From contig WOZJ01000050.1 of NCBI GenBank assembly GCA_011620345.1, positions 82,343 through 146,342 of the forward strand: 64,000 bases of DNA. The letters are read 5' to 3'. This DNA comes from Nitrospirota bacterium (GTDB taxonomy: Bacteria; UBA2233). Shown in pieces: positions 32,118 through 41,521 of this stretch. Within the stretch, counting starts at the first letter, position 1, and every line of letters begins with the position of its first letter. The position numbers were made by a program, and so were the translations under genes. The notes below the pieces were generated by a model. The model was not told where the DNA came from. It saw only the letters and a program-made list of their open reading frames with translations, and did no database searches.

Positions 32118-33125
32118 GTGAATACAGGACTTTCTGGGCCATCTAAACAAGCTGTTGCCGCGCTGGACATTGGCTCCAATGCATTTCGTCTCTTGGCGTG
32201 CGAGGTTCCGCTAGAAGGTATCATCCGGCCCAAAAAGCTTGCTTCTCGTCAGGTCATCACGAGGCTTTCCGGCGGGTTCAGCTCTTCTTTTGGGCTAACC
32301 AAGGAAGCGATGGAACGCTCCATCGACGCCCTTAAGCAATTCCGGGTCGCCATGGATGAGCTCGGGGTAGCCCATTATAAAGCCGTGGGAACGGGCGTTC
32401 TAAGGCGTGCGGTCAACCGGCAGGACTTTCTCGAGCGTGCTAAGCAAGAAGCCGACATTGCACTTGAAATCATCGACCCCAAGAAGGAGGCACTTCTTAC
32501 GTACGAGGGGGTCATATCGACAACGAACACTCCGATTGGCTACCCGGTCCTGATCATTGACGTGGGCGGGTTCAGCGTGGAGTTTATCTACGCCGAAACC
32601 CCTTTGAGGCCTACGTTTATGGCAAGCCTCGATATTGGGAGTGTTTTGTTGCGGGAGCGCTTCTTAATTTCTGACCCTCCCACCCCACAAGAGATCCAAG
32701 GGCTCCGCGATTATCTTCTGGAGAACCTAAACCGCCTTCAAGCGATTCTCTATTCCTCAGGGTGTCTCGGAGGTTTGAAGAAAAAAGGGCAACTCATCGG
32801 AACAGCGGGTACGCTCACTACGCTCGCCCAGATCGACATGGCCTTGGCGGATTACAACCCTCTGCTGATCCAGAATTATATCCTGACCGAGCAAAGGCTG
32901 GAGACCGTCTTTGAGCAGCTTATCAGGCTTCCCTCAAAAGATCGTCTTGCGATCCGAGGTCTCAAACCTGGCAGGGAGGACGTGATTGTCGCTGGCGCTC
33001 TGCTCGTGATCGAGGCCGTCAAGGCATTTCGAAAGCCCGGGATTGTCGTATCCGACGCGGGGCTTCTCGAGGGGTTAATGGAAGAGGTTCTTTTGGAGCT
33101 TAGGGTTTCTACCTCGGATTCGTAA
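32118..33125 (+). CDS. Ppx/GppA family phosphatase (exopolyphosphatase / pppGpp phosphohydrolase)
   Basis: The 335-residue protein is one Ppx/GppA domain of the actin-like ATPase fold. It has AALDIGSNAFRLLACEV at the start, the second phosphate loop IIDVGGFSVEFIYAE near residue 152 (GG-S kept, usual GGGS/T reduced to GGFS) and AGTLTTLAQIDM near 236. It removes phosphate from polyphosphate or from pppGpp. The short form lacks the C-terminal HD-like domain of E. coli Ppx. GTG 32118 has AGGGAG upstream. With the Pst operon it adds to phosphate handling in the window. Confidence 0.87.
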   Translation: MNTGLSGPSKQAVAALDIGSNAFRLLACEVPLEGIIRPKKLASRQVITRLSGGFSSSFGLTKEAMERSIDALKQFRVAMDELGVAHYKAVGTGVLRRAVNRQDFLERAKQEADIALEIIDPKKEALLTYEGVISTTNTPIGYPVLIIDVGGFSVEFIYAETPLRPTFMASLDIGSVLLRERFLISDPPTPQEIQGLRDYLLENLNRLQAILYSSGCLGGLKKKGQLIGTAGTLTTLAQIDMALADYNPLLIQNYILTEQRLETVFEQLIRLPSKDRLAIRGLKPGREDVIVAGALLVIEAVKAFRKPGIVVSDAGLLEGLMEEVLLELRVSTSDS

Positions 33126-33133
33126 CCCCTTAA

Positions 33134-33706
33134 TCATTTTTTGAACAATGCCTCTAGGGTCTTCCCGGCGGAGCTGGCTATGTTCGGGTCTTGGTTGTCG
33201 GTGTTGAATGCTACGCAGGTATTCTGCAATGTTTCGTGCCGCATAAACAGGTGGCGCTTTTCCTCTAAGGAGAGGGACGAGATTTGCTCCTTATATTTTT
33301 GAAGCATGGAAGGCTCTATCTCCGCAAACAGCGAGCGTAGGCCCGCCTCGATAAGCTCGCCTAGATGAGTACAGCCGTAGGCCCGCGGGATCAATGTTTT
33401 GATCTCTTTAAGAATGCCTCGCTTGAAGATGAACAAGCCTTCGATAGACTCAAGCGAGGCGATCGCTTGTTCGCAGATAGGGTAAGGAATACGGTCCATT
33501 CGGGCGTCGATCCCCTCGATCGTAAGCGATTTGGCGCCTATGAGCATGGCAAGGCGCATGTCATGGTAGTCGTCGTGCATCCTTACAACGGCAAGGATCT
33601 GGTTTTCCGTTGGCCTGTAGATCTCGGCGTTTACTTGACGGCCAAACGTTTGCTTGTGATGCCTGGCAAGGCCTATCAGACTATCGAACGAACTCTGGAC
33701 CTTCAT
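33134..33706 (-). CDS. DUF2889-family protein
   Basis: The 190-residue cytoplasmic protein shows LAVVRMHDDYHDMRLAMLI, the PYPICEQAIASLESIEGL stretch, and GCTHLGELI near residue 112, which together are the signature of DUF2889. No function is established. The Cys, His and acidic residues in HDDYHD, YPIC and GCTHL could bind a metal. The gene converges on ppx with an 8-base gap and stands alone on its strand. Confidence 0.75.
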   Translation of the reverse strand: MKVQSSFDSLIGLARHHKQTFGRQVNAEIYRPTENQILAVVRMHDDYHDMRLAMLIGAKSLTIEGIDARMDRIPYPICEQAIASLESIEGLFIFKRGILKEIKTLIPRAYGCTHLGELIEAGLRSLFAEIEPSMLQKYKEQISSLSLEEKRHLFMRHETLQNTCVAFNTDNQDPNIASSAGKTLEALFKK

Positions 33707-33801
33707 CTACTCTTTTCTTTCCTCTTTGTGTCGGGATTGCATTCAGGTTCCATTTCTTTAATTTTATCATGTACTTAGAAAAGGCCAAGCTCAAAGCCTA
33801 G

Positions 33802-34986
33802 ATGTTTGGCGGCACCGGTGCGATCATGACCATGGAAAAACCCAATCGGCCAAACATTCAGGGATGCCCGCGAGAAGCCCCCGCAGGCCTTTATATCCAT
33901 ATTCCCTTTTGCCTCTCAAAATGTGCCTATTGCGATTTTGATTCGGCGCCATTTCCAGAAGATGTTCGAGCGCGCTACGTGGAAAGCCTCTGCGTCGAAA
34001 TAGGCAAGGCGAAAAGGGTTGAGGCCGACACGGTGTATTTCGGGGGAGGAACACCGTCGCTCCTTGCCCCTCTTGAGCTTGGAAAAATCTTAGGGGCCCT
34101 AAGGGAACGTTTTACGGGTGATGCCGGCGAAATCACCCTCGAGGCCAACCCGGAAACGATCACTCCCGCAGCGGCCGATGCTTGGGCCGGGGCAGGTATC
34201 AACCGGGTCAGCGTTGGAGCGCAGTCCTTTCATGACGATGAGCTGAGCTTCATGGGTAGAAGGCACAACGCAAAGGATACCCTCAAGGCGCTTGCTCTAT
34301 TACGGAAGGCTGGCTTTAGAAATATCGGCATAGACCTCATTCTTGGGCTTCCTCACCAAACCTTGCAACGATGGGAAGAGAGCCTAAACGTCCTTTTTGC
34401 CCTAAAGCCAGAGCATTTTTCGGCCTATATTCTGGATATCCACGAAGGGGCGGCATGGTCTAAAGAGCAGGTCTCCGCCTTGCTCCCCAAAGAGCGCGTT
34501 ACGGTGAAAATGTACGAAAGGCTTCTGGAGCTTACAAGCGTCCAGGGCTATGTGCACTACGAAATCTCCAACTTTTGTCTTCCTGGGTATGCCAGCCGCC
34601 ACAACCTAAAATACTTCTCGGATGAGCCCTACCTCGGGTTTGGTCCAAGCGCCCATTCTTACACCATTGAGGAGCGGTTTTGGAATGTGACGGGTCTCCT
34701 TGCCTACCTTGGGGCAGTGGGTGCGAAAGGAAATGCAAGGGCTCGCTCAATCCAGATGAGCCTGGAGGATCGCCGAAAAGAAGCGTTCATGATGGGGATG
34801 CGCAAGACGGAAGGAGTGGACCTTGAGTCCTTTTTTTTCTTGTATGGTTGGGATATTCTTAAGGAGCACGCCGGAGTACTCGAACGTTTTATGAGTGCCG
34901 GAGTGCTCGAACTATCTAAAAAGCGGCTCAGATTCACCCCTAAAGGATACCTTGTCTCCAACGAAGTTCTTTCAAGCTTCTTTTAA
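33802..34986 (+). CDS. hemW: Radical SAM heme chaperone HemW (coproporphyrinogen III oxidase-like)
   Basis: The protein of up to 394 residues has the radical SAM cluster motif IPFCLSKCAYCDFDS (CxxxCxxC) near residue 38, VYFGGGTPSLL, GEITLEANPETI, RVSVGAQSFHDDEL and GIDLILGLPHQT, followed by the HemN C-terminal domain (FLGFGPSAHS-like GFGPSAHSYTIEERFWN). HemW inserts heme into respiratory proteins; the extra N-terminal Cys of true HemN enzymes is missing, supporting this label. The start may be ATG 33802, 33826 or 33832; none has a strong ribosome site. Confidence 0.87.
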   Translation: MFGGTGAIMTMEKPNRPNIQGCPREAPAGLYIHIPFCLSKCAYCDFDSAPFPEDVRARYVESLCVEIGKAKRVEADTVYFGGGTPSLLAPLELGKILGALRERFTGDAGEITLEANPETITPAAADAWAGAGINRVSVGAQSFHDDELSFMGRRHNAKDTLKALALLRKAGFRNIGIDLILGLPHQTLQRWEESLNVLFALKPEHFSAYILDIHEGAAWSKEQVSALLPKERVTVKMYERLLELTSVQGYVHYEISNFCLPGYASRHNLKYFSDEPYLGFGPSAHSYTIEERFWNVTGLLAYLGAVGAKGNARARSIQMSLEDRRKEAFMMGMRKTEGVDLESFFFLYGWDILKEHAGVLERFMSAGVLELSKKRLRFTPKGYLVSNEVLSSFF

Positions 34987-35001
34987 TATGGAGGGTACTC
35001 G

Positions 35002-36120
35002 ATGCGCGTAAAGGCTGCGGTCGCCTACGAGCCAAACAAGCCCATACAAATCGAGACGGTTGAGTTGGAAGGCCCCAAAGAAGGGGAGGTGCTTATCGAG
35101 GTCAAGGCAACGGGCGTATGCCATACCGATGCCTATACGCTCTCTGGCAAGGACCCCGAAGGGGTGTTTCCTTCCATTCTAGGCCATGAGGGCGCCGGTG
35201 TTGTTGTCGAAGTAGGTAAAGGCGTGAGGAGCGTAAAAAAAGACGATCATGTGATTCCTTTGTATACGCCTGAGTGCAGAGAGTGTGAATACTGCCTTTC
35301 TCAAAAGACAAACCTCTGTCAAGCGATACGGGAAACACAGGGCAAGGGCCTCATGCCCGACGGAACTTCGCGTTTCTCCTTATCGGGCAAGCCAATCTAC
35401 CACTACATGGGAACCTCGACGTTTGCGAATTTTATCGTCCTGCCCGAGATTTCCGTGGCAAAGGTGCGCGAGGATGCCCCTTTCGATAAAATCTGCCTAA
35501 TTGGCTGTGGCGTAACGACGGGCGTAGGAGCCGCGGTATTCACGGCCAAGGTTCGCCCCGGTGACCGGGTCGTCGTCTTCGGACTTGGCTGTATTGGCCT
35601 TAACGTTATTCAAGGGGCAAGGCTTTGTGGGGCGGAGCAAATCGTGGGCGTCGACATCAACCCGGCCAAAAAGGAGATCGCCGAACGCTTCGGCATGACA
35701 GACTTTGTAAATCCCTCCGATTTGGGTGAAGATCTCGTCCAGTACCTGCTCCATCTTACGAAGGGCGGGGCGGATTTCAGCTTTGAATGTATCGGAAGCG
35801 TAAAGGTCATGGCTCAGGCGCTCGGCTGCTGCCACAAAGGATGGGGGACATCCATCATTATCGGGGTTGCCGGTGCGGGTGAGGAAATTTCAACCAGGCC
35901 TTTCATGCTTGTGACGGGGAGGGTATGGAAGGGTTCGGCCTTTGGAGGGGCAAGGGGAAGGACAGATGTCCCCAAGCTTGTCGATTGGTATATGTCCGGC
36001 AAAATTCTTGTAGACGAGCTCGTAACGCATGAGCTTCCCATCGAGAGGATAAACGAAGCGTTCGATATGCTGCACCAAGGCTGTTCCATTCGAAGCGTCC
36101 TATCCTACAACCCCGTCTAA
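35002..36120 (+). CDS. Class III alcohol dehydrogenase, S-(hydroxymethyl)glutathione dehydrogenase type
   Basis: The 372-residue zinc enzyme oxidises formaldehyde-glutathione adducts or primary alcohols with NAD. It has the catalytic zinc motif [17 protein letters not shown] and [12 protein letters not shown], four structural Cys in [15 protein letters not shown] near residue 93, and the NAD loop [16 protein letters not shown] near 195. DGTSRFS and [10 protein letters not shown] are class III marks. GGAGGG precedes the ATG, 15 bases after hemW, so the two genes are probably co-transcribed. A glyoxalase II-like gene elsewhere in the window fits thiol-linked detoxification. Confidence 0.92.
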   Translation: MRVKAAVAYEPNKPIQIETVELEGPKEGEVLIEVKATGVCHTDAYTLSGKDPEGVFPSILGHEGAGVVVEVGKGVRSVKKDDHVIPLYTPECRECEYCLSQKTNLCQAIRETQGKGLMPDGTSRFSLSGKPIYHYMGTSTFANFIVLPEISVAKVREDAPFDKICLIGCGVTTGVGAAVFTAKVRPGDRVVVFGLGCIGLNVIQGARLCGAEQIVGVDINPAKKEIAERFGMTDFVNPSDLGEDLVQYLLHLTKGGADFSFECIGSVKVMAQALGCCHKGWGTSIIIGVAGAGEEISTRPFMLVTGRVWKGSAFGGARGRTDVPKLVDWYMSGKILVDELVTHELPIERINEAFDMLHQGCSIRSVLSYNPV

Positions 36121-36180
36121 AGCGCGAAGATGCGCTGGTCTTTTAGGCCATAGCAACCCTAGGATCTTGAAGGAGCAAGA

Positions 36181-36282
36181 ATGAACGCGGAAAACCAGGC
36201 CCATCTCCTGCTTTGCCTTGGTGTTTTTGTTGCAGGCATTTTTTATAGAAATGGCACGTTTAGGGCCAAGGGGCAGGCATGA
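36181..36282 (+). CDS. 33-residue membrane peptide upstream of purB
   Basis: I do not recognise this peptide. Residues 7-22 (AHLLLCLGVFVAGIFY) form one hydrophobic span, followed by a basic tail RNGTFRAKGQA, which would stay in the cytoplasm. GAAGGAG lies 5 bases before the ATG, an ideal ribosome site, and the stop overlaps the purB start as ATGA. It is either a real small membrane protein or a leader whose translation feeds purB. Too short for most gene callers. Confidence 0.5.
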   Translation: MNAENQAHLLLCLGVFVAGIFYRNGTFRAKGQA

Positions 36283-37583
36283 TTGAAAGGTATGCACGGA
36301 AAAAAGCAAGCGGGATTTTCTCGCTTTCCTCGCGCTATGCCTACTGGCAGCGCATCGAGGCGGCATGCCTTGAAGCAATGGAAGAGTTAGGGGTAGTCCC
36401 TAGCGGAGCAGCGTCCGAGCTAAGGGCAGTTTCGATCGACGTCCAAGAGATTCTTGAGATTGAAAAAGAGCGCGGACATGACGTCATCGCTTTTATCGAG
36501 TACGCCGCGGCACGCATGCCCACGCACGGGCGCTTTCTCCATTACGGCATGACATCCTCGGACGTCGTTGATTCCGCGTTTGCATGCCAGTTGCTCGATG
36601 CACTCGACCTTGTCCTTAGCGGGGCAACGAGAGCGTTCGATTCTTTAAGGCGTCTTGCGCTCGAACATAAAGACACGGTCATGGTTGGCAGGACCCACGG
36701 GATTCATGCAGAACCCTACAGCTTTGGCCTCAAGGTGCTGTCTTGGTACAAAGAGCTAGAGCGAAATATCGGAAGGCTTGAAGAGGCCAGGGAGCAGCTT
36801 GCCTACGGAAAGATTTCCGGCGCGGTCGGGACGTATGCCCACCTTCCTCCCGAGGTTGAAGCACGCGCGCTCAAGAAGGTAGGCCTCAAGCCAGAGCCCC
36901 TATCGACGCAAGTCGTCCCACGGGACCGGCATGCGCATTTGTTTCTCCAGTTGGCTTTGCTCGCTGCGGGGATCGAGCGTATCATGCTCGAGATCCGTCA
37001 CCTTCAGCGCACGGAGGTGCTAGAGCTTGAAGAGCCCTTCGGTAGAAGCCAACGCGGCTCTTCGGCCATGCCGCACAAGAAGAACCCTATCCTGTGCGAG
37101 AACCTTTGCGGTTTGGCAAGGCTGATGCGAAGCTACGTAGGCCCCGCCTTGGAGGATGTCGCTCTTTGGCACGAGAGGGACATCTCGCATTCGAGCGTAG
37201 AACGTGTGATCGGCGAGGATGCCCTAGTCCTGGCCGATTTCATGCTCCACCGGCTTGCGTTCATTCTCGATGGGCTTATCGTCCATAAAGGCAGGATGCT
37301 GCACAATCTTGAGGCCTTGGGGGGGATGGTCTATTCCCAGCGCATCCTCCTTGCATTGACCGAAAGGGGTATGACAAGGACAAAAGCCTATGAGGCAGTA
37401 CAGAAGGCGGCCCTCGATGCCTTTTCAGAAGGCGGCTCGTTCAAGGAGCGCATAGCACAAGATCAAAACGTGCGCGAGGTACTTTCCGACAAGGAGCTTG
37501 AGGAGCTCTTTTCTTGGGGGCCGTACCTTAAGCACGTAGATACCGTTTATGAGCGTTGTTTGGGTCCTTCTATTCAAGATTAG
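36279..37583 (+). CDS. purB: Adenylosuccinate lyase
   Basis: PurB removes fumarate from SAICAR and from adenylosuccinate in purine synthesis. The 434 residues show MIERYARKKASGIFS, YGMTSSDVVDSAF, MVGRTHGIHAEP with the catalytic His, and the superfamily signature GSSAMPHKKNPI near residue 264 on the mobile loop. Length and order match the Bacillus-type enzyme. Its start overlaps a 33-codon frame, and purC follows 26 bases later. Confidence 0.93.
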   Translation: MIERYARKKASGIFSLSSRYAYWQRIEAACLEAMEELGVVPSGAASELRAVSIDVQEILEIEKERGHDVIAFIEYAAARMPTHGRFLHYGMTSSDVVDSAFACQLLDALDLVLSGATRAFDSLRRLALEHKDTVMVGRTHGIHAEPYSFGLKVLSWYKELERNIGRLEEAREQLAYGKISGAVGTYAHLPPEVEARALKKVGLKPEPLSTQVVPRDRHAHLFLQLALLAAGIERIMLEIRHLQRTEVLELEEPFGRSQRGSSAMPHKKNPILCENLCGLARLMRSYVGPALEDVALWHERDISHSSVERVIGEDALVLADFMLHRLAFILDGLIVHKGRMLHNLEALGGMVYSQRILLALTERGMTRTKAYEAVQKAALDAFSEGGSFKERIAQDQNVREVLSDKELEELFSWGPYLKHVDTVYERCLGPSIQD

Positions 37584-37609
37584 CCTTTTTATCAATGTGA
37601 GGTGAAGCC

Positions 37610-38338
37610 ATGCAAAAGGGGCGAGCTCTTTACACCGGAAAGGCAAAGGTTGTTTACGAAACAGACATGCCAGACCGGCTCGTTCTTTACTTTCGAGACG
37701 ACGCGACAGCGTTCAACGCGAAGAAGCGGGGGGTCATTGCGAATAAGGGTGTTATCAACGCCTACATAACCGCCAAGATCTTCAGCTACCTCGAAGATCG
37801 TGGAATCCCTACGCATTTTTTGGAGCGAGCCTCCGACAGGGAATTGACGGTGAAGAAGGTCGAGATCGTCCCGGTCGAGGTGGTCGTTAGGAACCGCGTT
37901 GCGGGCTCGCTTGCCAAACGGATGGGGCGGGAAGAGGGTGCACCGCTTAGGAAGCCCGTAAGGGAATACTTCTTTAAAAGCGACTCGCTGGACGACCCGA
38001 TGATATCGGAGGATTTTATTCTGGCCGACGGCCTTGCGACCGAAGATGAGTTTAATGCCATCAAAGAGAAGGCGCTGATTGTCAACGGACTACTTTTGGA
38101 GATGTTCCAGAAGACGGGCATCCTGCTTGTGGATTTTAAGCTCGAGTTTGGCCGCGCTGACGGGCAAATTCTCTTGGCTGACGAAATTACCCCGGATGGT
38201 TGCAGGCTATGGGATGCGACAACGCTCGAAAAACTTGACAAGGACCGTTTTCGTAGGGACTTAGGGAAGGTCGAAGAGGCTTACCTTGAGGTCGTGAACC
38301 GGCTATTCCCGGATTTTCCCAAGGAAGTTTCGCTGTGA
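37610..38338 (+). CDS. purC: Phosphoribosylaminoimidazole-succinocarboxamide synthase
   Basis: PurC joins aspartate to CAIR with ATP to make SAICAR. The 242 residues contain YTGKAKVVYETD, the VPVEVVVRNRVAGSLAKR stretch and the signature ILVDFKLEFGR plus ADEITPDGCRLWD, as in all short bacterial PurC. GAGGTGA lies before the ATG. The last codons overlap the GTG of purS by 4 bases. Sits in the pur run. Confidence 0.94.
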   Translation: MQKGRALYTGKAKVVYETDMPDRLVLYFRDDATAFNAKKRGVIANKGVINAYITAKIFSYLEDRGIPTHFLERASDRELTVKKVEIVPVEVVVRNRVAGSLAKRMGREEGAPLRKPVREYFFKSDSLDDPMISEDFILADGLATEDEFNAIKEKALIVNGLLLEMFQKTGILLVDFKLEFGRADGQILLADEITPDGCRLWDATTLEKLDKDRFRRDLGKVEEAYLEVVNRLFPDFPKEVSL

Positions 38339-38589
38339 AGCTCTTTTACAACATAACCCCCAAGCCCGACCTCCACGACCCTCAGGGAGAGGCCCTTCAG
38401 CGGATTCTCGACCGGATTGGTGTACTCGGGGTATCTAGGGTTCACGTGGGCAAAATGGTCGTGCTCGAGATAGAGGGAGACCTCTTAGAGGCCGAGAGAA
38501 AGGAGCGGTTCGAAGAATTAGGGAAAACATTCTTTTCCAACCCATTGCTCGAGGATGTAGAGTGCCGCGTGGAAAGCGAGGAACCATGA
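38335..38589 (+). CDS. purS: Phosphoribosylformylglycinamidine synthase subunit PurS
   Basis: The 84-residue PurS is the small structural subunit of the three-part FGAM synthase; it bridges PurL and PurQ. It reads KLFYNITPKPDLHDPQGEAL and ends LLEDVECRVESEE, the family pattern. The GTG start overlaps the purC stop (GTGA) and its stop overlaps the purQ ATG by 4 bases. Its presence shows the small PurL type, not the large single-chain enzyme of gammaproteobacteria. Confidence 0.92.
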   Translation: MKLFYNITPKPDLHDPQGEALQRILDRIGVLGVSRVHVGKMVVLEIEGDLLEAERKERFEELGKTFFSNPLLEDVECRVESEEP

Positions 38590-39284
38590 AGGTTGGCGTT
38601 GTCGTATTTCCTGGGTCAAACTGTGACCTTGACGTGGTACACGTTGTGCAGGATGTACTTGGATGGTCTACGCGAATACTCTGGCATACAGAAACAAATC
38701 TCGTGGGGCTGGACCTGGTCGTTTTGCCTGGAGGGTTTTCTTACGGCGACTACCTAAGGCCCGGGGCTTTGGCAAGCTACTCTCCCATCATGGCAGCCAT
38801 CAAGGATTTTGCCTCGAAGGGGGGTCTGGTGCTCGGCATATGCAACGGATTCCAAATCCTGCTCGAGGCGGGGATGCTTCAAGGGGCGCTCATGCAGAAC
38901 CGTCAGATTCGGTTTGTGTGCAAACCGACGTGGGTCAGGGTCGATTCGACAAGGTCCTTCCTTACGGCATCGGCCTATAAGGGCCAGGTTTTGAGTCTCC
39001 CGATCGCGCACCATTCTGGGAGCTATTATGTCACGAAAGAGGCCCTAAAAGGCATGAACGACTCCGGTCGAATTCTCTTTAGGTACGTGAGCCCGGACGG
39101 TGCCCAAGACGATGCCTTTAACCCGAACGGCTCGATCGAAGCAATTGCCGGCGTTTCAAACGAGGAAGGGAACGTTGTCGGGCTCATGCCCCATCCAGAA
39201 AGGGCGGCAGAGCGTTTGTTGGGAAGCGAGGATGGTCTTGTGCTGTTCCGAGGCGTCCTTTCTTGGATAAGCCAAGCCTCTTAG
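38586..39284 (+). CDS. purQ: Phosphoribosylformylglycinamidine synthase subunit PurQ (glutaminase)
   Basis: PurQ releases ammonia from glutamine for PurL. The 232-residue class I amidotransferase domain has VVVFPGSNCDLD, LPGGFSYGDYLRPG, the nucleophile elbow LGICNGFQILLEAG near residue 88 and GLMPHPERAAE with the catalytic His and Glu. The ATG at 38586 overlaps the purS stop. purL follows after 27 bases. Confidence 0.94.
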   Translation: MKVGVVVFPGSNCDLDVVHVVQDVLGWSTRILWHTETNLVGLDLVVLPGGFSYGDYLRPGALASYSPIMAAIKDFASKGGLVLGICNGFQILLEAGMLQGALMQNRQIRFVCKPTWVRVDSTRSFLTASAYKGQVLSLPIAHHSGSYYVTKEALKGMNDSGRILFRYVSPDGAQDDAFNPNGSIEAIAGVSNEEGNVVGLMPHPERAAERLLGSEDGLVLFRGVLSWISQAS

Positions 39285-39311
39285 TCTCAGAGCACGAAGG
39301 AGTTTCTATCC

Positions 39312-41516
39312 GTGGACGAAGTGATTCTCGAGGAGGAAGAGCGGGCATTGCTTGCCTCCGTGCTTTGCAGAGAGCCCACCACGCTTGAGGAGGCGATCAC
39401 CCAAGGGCTTTGGAACGAGCATTGCAGCTACAAGAGCTCAAAGCTCCTGATTGAACGGTTTCAGGCGCTCGGAACGCGCCTCGGGGGGATCGATGAAAAC
39501 GCGGGCGGGGTACGTCTTAAGGATGGAACCGTCGTGGTCTTCAAAATGGAGAGCCACAACCATCCTTCTTTCATTGAGCCCTTTCAAGGAGCGGCCACGG
39601 GTGTAGGCGGCATCCTCCGGGACATCTTCGCCATGGGGGCCAGGCCCATCGCGCTCTTGGACGCGCTGTTTTTTGGTGAGCCGGATTTTGGGCGAACCCC
39701 TTACCTCGCTTCCCGCGTCATCGATGGCATTGCTTGGTATGGTAATTGTGTCGGCGTCCCTACGGTTGGGGGCATGTTCGTTTCCGACGTGGGGTATAAC
39801 GCAAACTGTCTGGTCAACGCGATGGCCGTAGGGGTGCTCGAACCAGGACAGGCCATGCTGAGCGCAAAGGCTAGAGGGGTCGGCAACCTTATTGTGTATG
39901 CCGGCCAAAAGACCGGCCCGGATGGAATTTACGGATCCCGGATGGCGTCCAAATCCTTCGGTGTCGGGGTGGAGCAGCTACGCCCGCAGGTGCAGGTTGG
40001 CGACCCATTCAAAGGGAAACTCCTGATCGAGGCGACCCTCTCGCTGGCGAGGCGAGGGCTTGCCTTGTCCTGTCAAGATTTTGGGGCATCTGGGCTGGTT
40101 TCATCCGTCTTTGAGATGGCCTACAAGGGCAATATCGGGGTTCGACTCAACCTAGACGCCATCCCCTTGCGCATGAAGGGGCTTCAGCCCTGGGAGATCC
40201 TCCTTTCGGAATCTCAAGAGCGGATGGTCTATGTGGTCTTGCCCGAAAACGCCGAAGAGGTCCTGAAGGTTCTCCAGGGGTACGAGCTCGATGCCGCCGT
40301 GATCGGCGAACTCGTCCAGGGCGAAGAGATAGAGGTCTTCTACCGGGGTGAGCCCTTGATTCGATTCCCACACCTCCGCGTCTTAAAGGCCGCCCCTCGC
40401 TTAAACCGCCCCATGGCACCACCCTTTACGAAGCAAGGGAGAGCGACCGGCCCCATAGGGTCGTTTTCCGCCGAGCGGCTCGGAACAACCCTTGGACGCT
40501 TGATTGGGCACCCCGGCGTGGGCTCCAAGGAGGACATCTACAGACAGTACGATCACGAGGTTGGGATCCGCACGCTTGTTCCCCCTTCGCTTGGCCCCTC
40601 CATCCTGCGGGTTTACCCGACAAGGGATACGGCCATTGCCGTCGTAGTGGGCTCAAGGCCCTTCCTTGCCGTGTCCGACCCGAGAGGGGCAGCGCATCAG
40701 CTGATCGCGGGGCTTTCCCTTGCGTTGGCCAGTTCTGGAGCCACGGCCATAGGGATGACCAACTGTTTGAACTTTGGCACCCCAGAAGACCCAAAAATAA
40801 TGTATGCCCTAAAGGAGACGATCGAAGGCCTCGCGGAGGCTTGCGAGGCGCTAGGCATAGCGGTCGTAAGCGGCAACGTAAGCCTTTATAACACAACCGA
40901 GGATGCGAGCATTCTCCCGACGGCCGTGGTTGGTATGGTTGGAGAGGTGCAAATCCCGCTTGAAGAGGTAGGCCAAAAACCACTCTTACCGAATGACAGG
41001 CTTTGGGTCATCGAATACGGCAAACCCGCGCTTAAAGGTTCCCAGCTGAATCGCCTCATGCCTGCAGAATGGGCTGACGAGGGCCTTGTTTCCGCAGATT
41101 TCAAACGTCACAGGGATCTCCTCACGCTCGCGACAGCGCTCAGGGCAGATTCGATCCGACTCATCACGCCAGGTGGGGGCGGGACGCTTATTTCCATCGT
41201 CAAGCGCTTGCTCGAGCAAGCGAAACATGCGGATCGGCCGCTTGCCTTACTAGACTCGCACGGAATTCAGCTTGACCCTGAGTTCTGCTCAGACCCTGTA
41301 AACGGCTTTGGAGAAGGCTGTGCCCGGTTCGTTGCGGCCGTTGAGCCTTCCGAAGAGCCTAGACTCCTAAAGCAGACCGGCCTGTCCGGCTTTAAGTCTT
41401 CCTACCTAGGCAAGGTGATCAGCGAACCGGAGGTTTGGCTTGGCCAAAACACCGCGGCAAGAATGGAGGACCTTTTTTTGAAATACACTTTGAGCCTTAG
41501 GGCTTTTTTGGAGTAA
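39312..41516 (+). CDS. purL: Phosphoribosylformylglycinamidine synthase subunit PurL
   Basis: PurL makes FGAM from FGAR, ATP and ammonia. The 734 residues match the small PurL: EQCSYK-like NEHCSYKSSK near residue 36, VVFKMESHNHPSFIEPFQGAAT in two joined pieces, GVGGILRDIFAMGARP, and a second half repeat with VGSRPFLAVSDPRGAAHQ. The GTG at 39312 has AAGGAG upstream. Five bases separate it from purF. Confidence 0.94.
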   Translation: MDEVILEEEERALLASVLCREPTTLEEAITQGLWNEHCSYKSSKLLIERFQALGTRLGGIDENAGGVRLKDGTVVVFKMESHNHPSFIEPFQGAATGVGGILRDIFAMGARPIALLDALFFGEPDFGRTPYLASRVIDGIAWYGNCVGVPTVGGMFVSDVGYNANCLVNAMAVGVLEPGQAMLSAKARGVGNLIVYAGQKTGPDGIYGSRMASKSFGVGVEQLRPQVQVGDPFKGKLLIEATLSLARRGLALSCQDFGASGLVSSVFEMAYKGNIGVRLNLDAIPLRMKGLQPWEILLSESQERMVYVVLPENAEEVLKVLQGYELDAAVIGELVQGEEIEVFYRGEPLIRFPHLRVLKAAPRLNRPMAPPFTKQGRATGPIGSFSAERLGTTLGRLIGHPGVGSKEDIYRQYDHEVGIRTLVPPSLGPSILRVYPTRDTAIAVVVGSRPFLAVSDPRGAAHQLIAGLSLALASSGATAIGMTNCLNFGTPEDPKIMYALKETIEGLAEACEALGIAVVSGNVSLYNTTEDASILPTAVVGMVGEVQIPLEEVGQKPLLPNDRLWVIEYGKPALKGSQLNRLMPAEWADEGLVSADFKRHRDLLTLATALRADSIRLITPGGGGTLISIVKRLLEQAKHADRPLALLDSHGIQLDPEFCSDPVNGFGEGCARFVAAVEPSEEPRLLKQTGLSGFKSSYLGKVISEPEVWLGQNTAARMEDLFLKYTLSLRAFLE

Positions 41517-41521
41517 ATAAA

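Noticed and set aside
40426-40983. 185-codon minus-strand frame opposite purL
   Set aside because: Antisense shadow with Arg/Pro/Cys-rich composition and no ribosome site.
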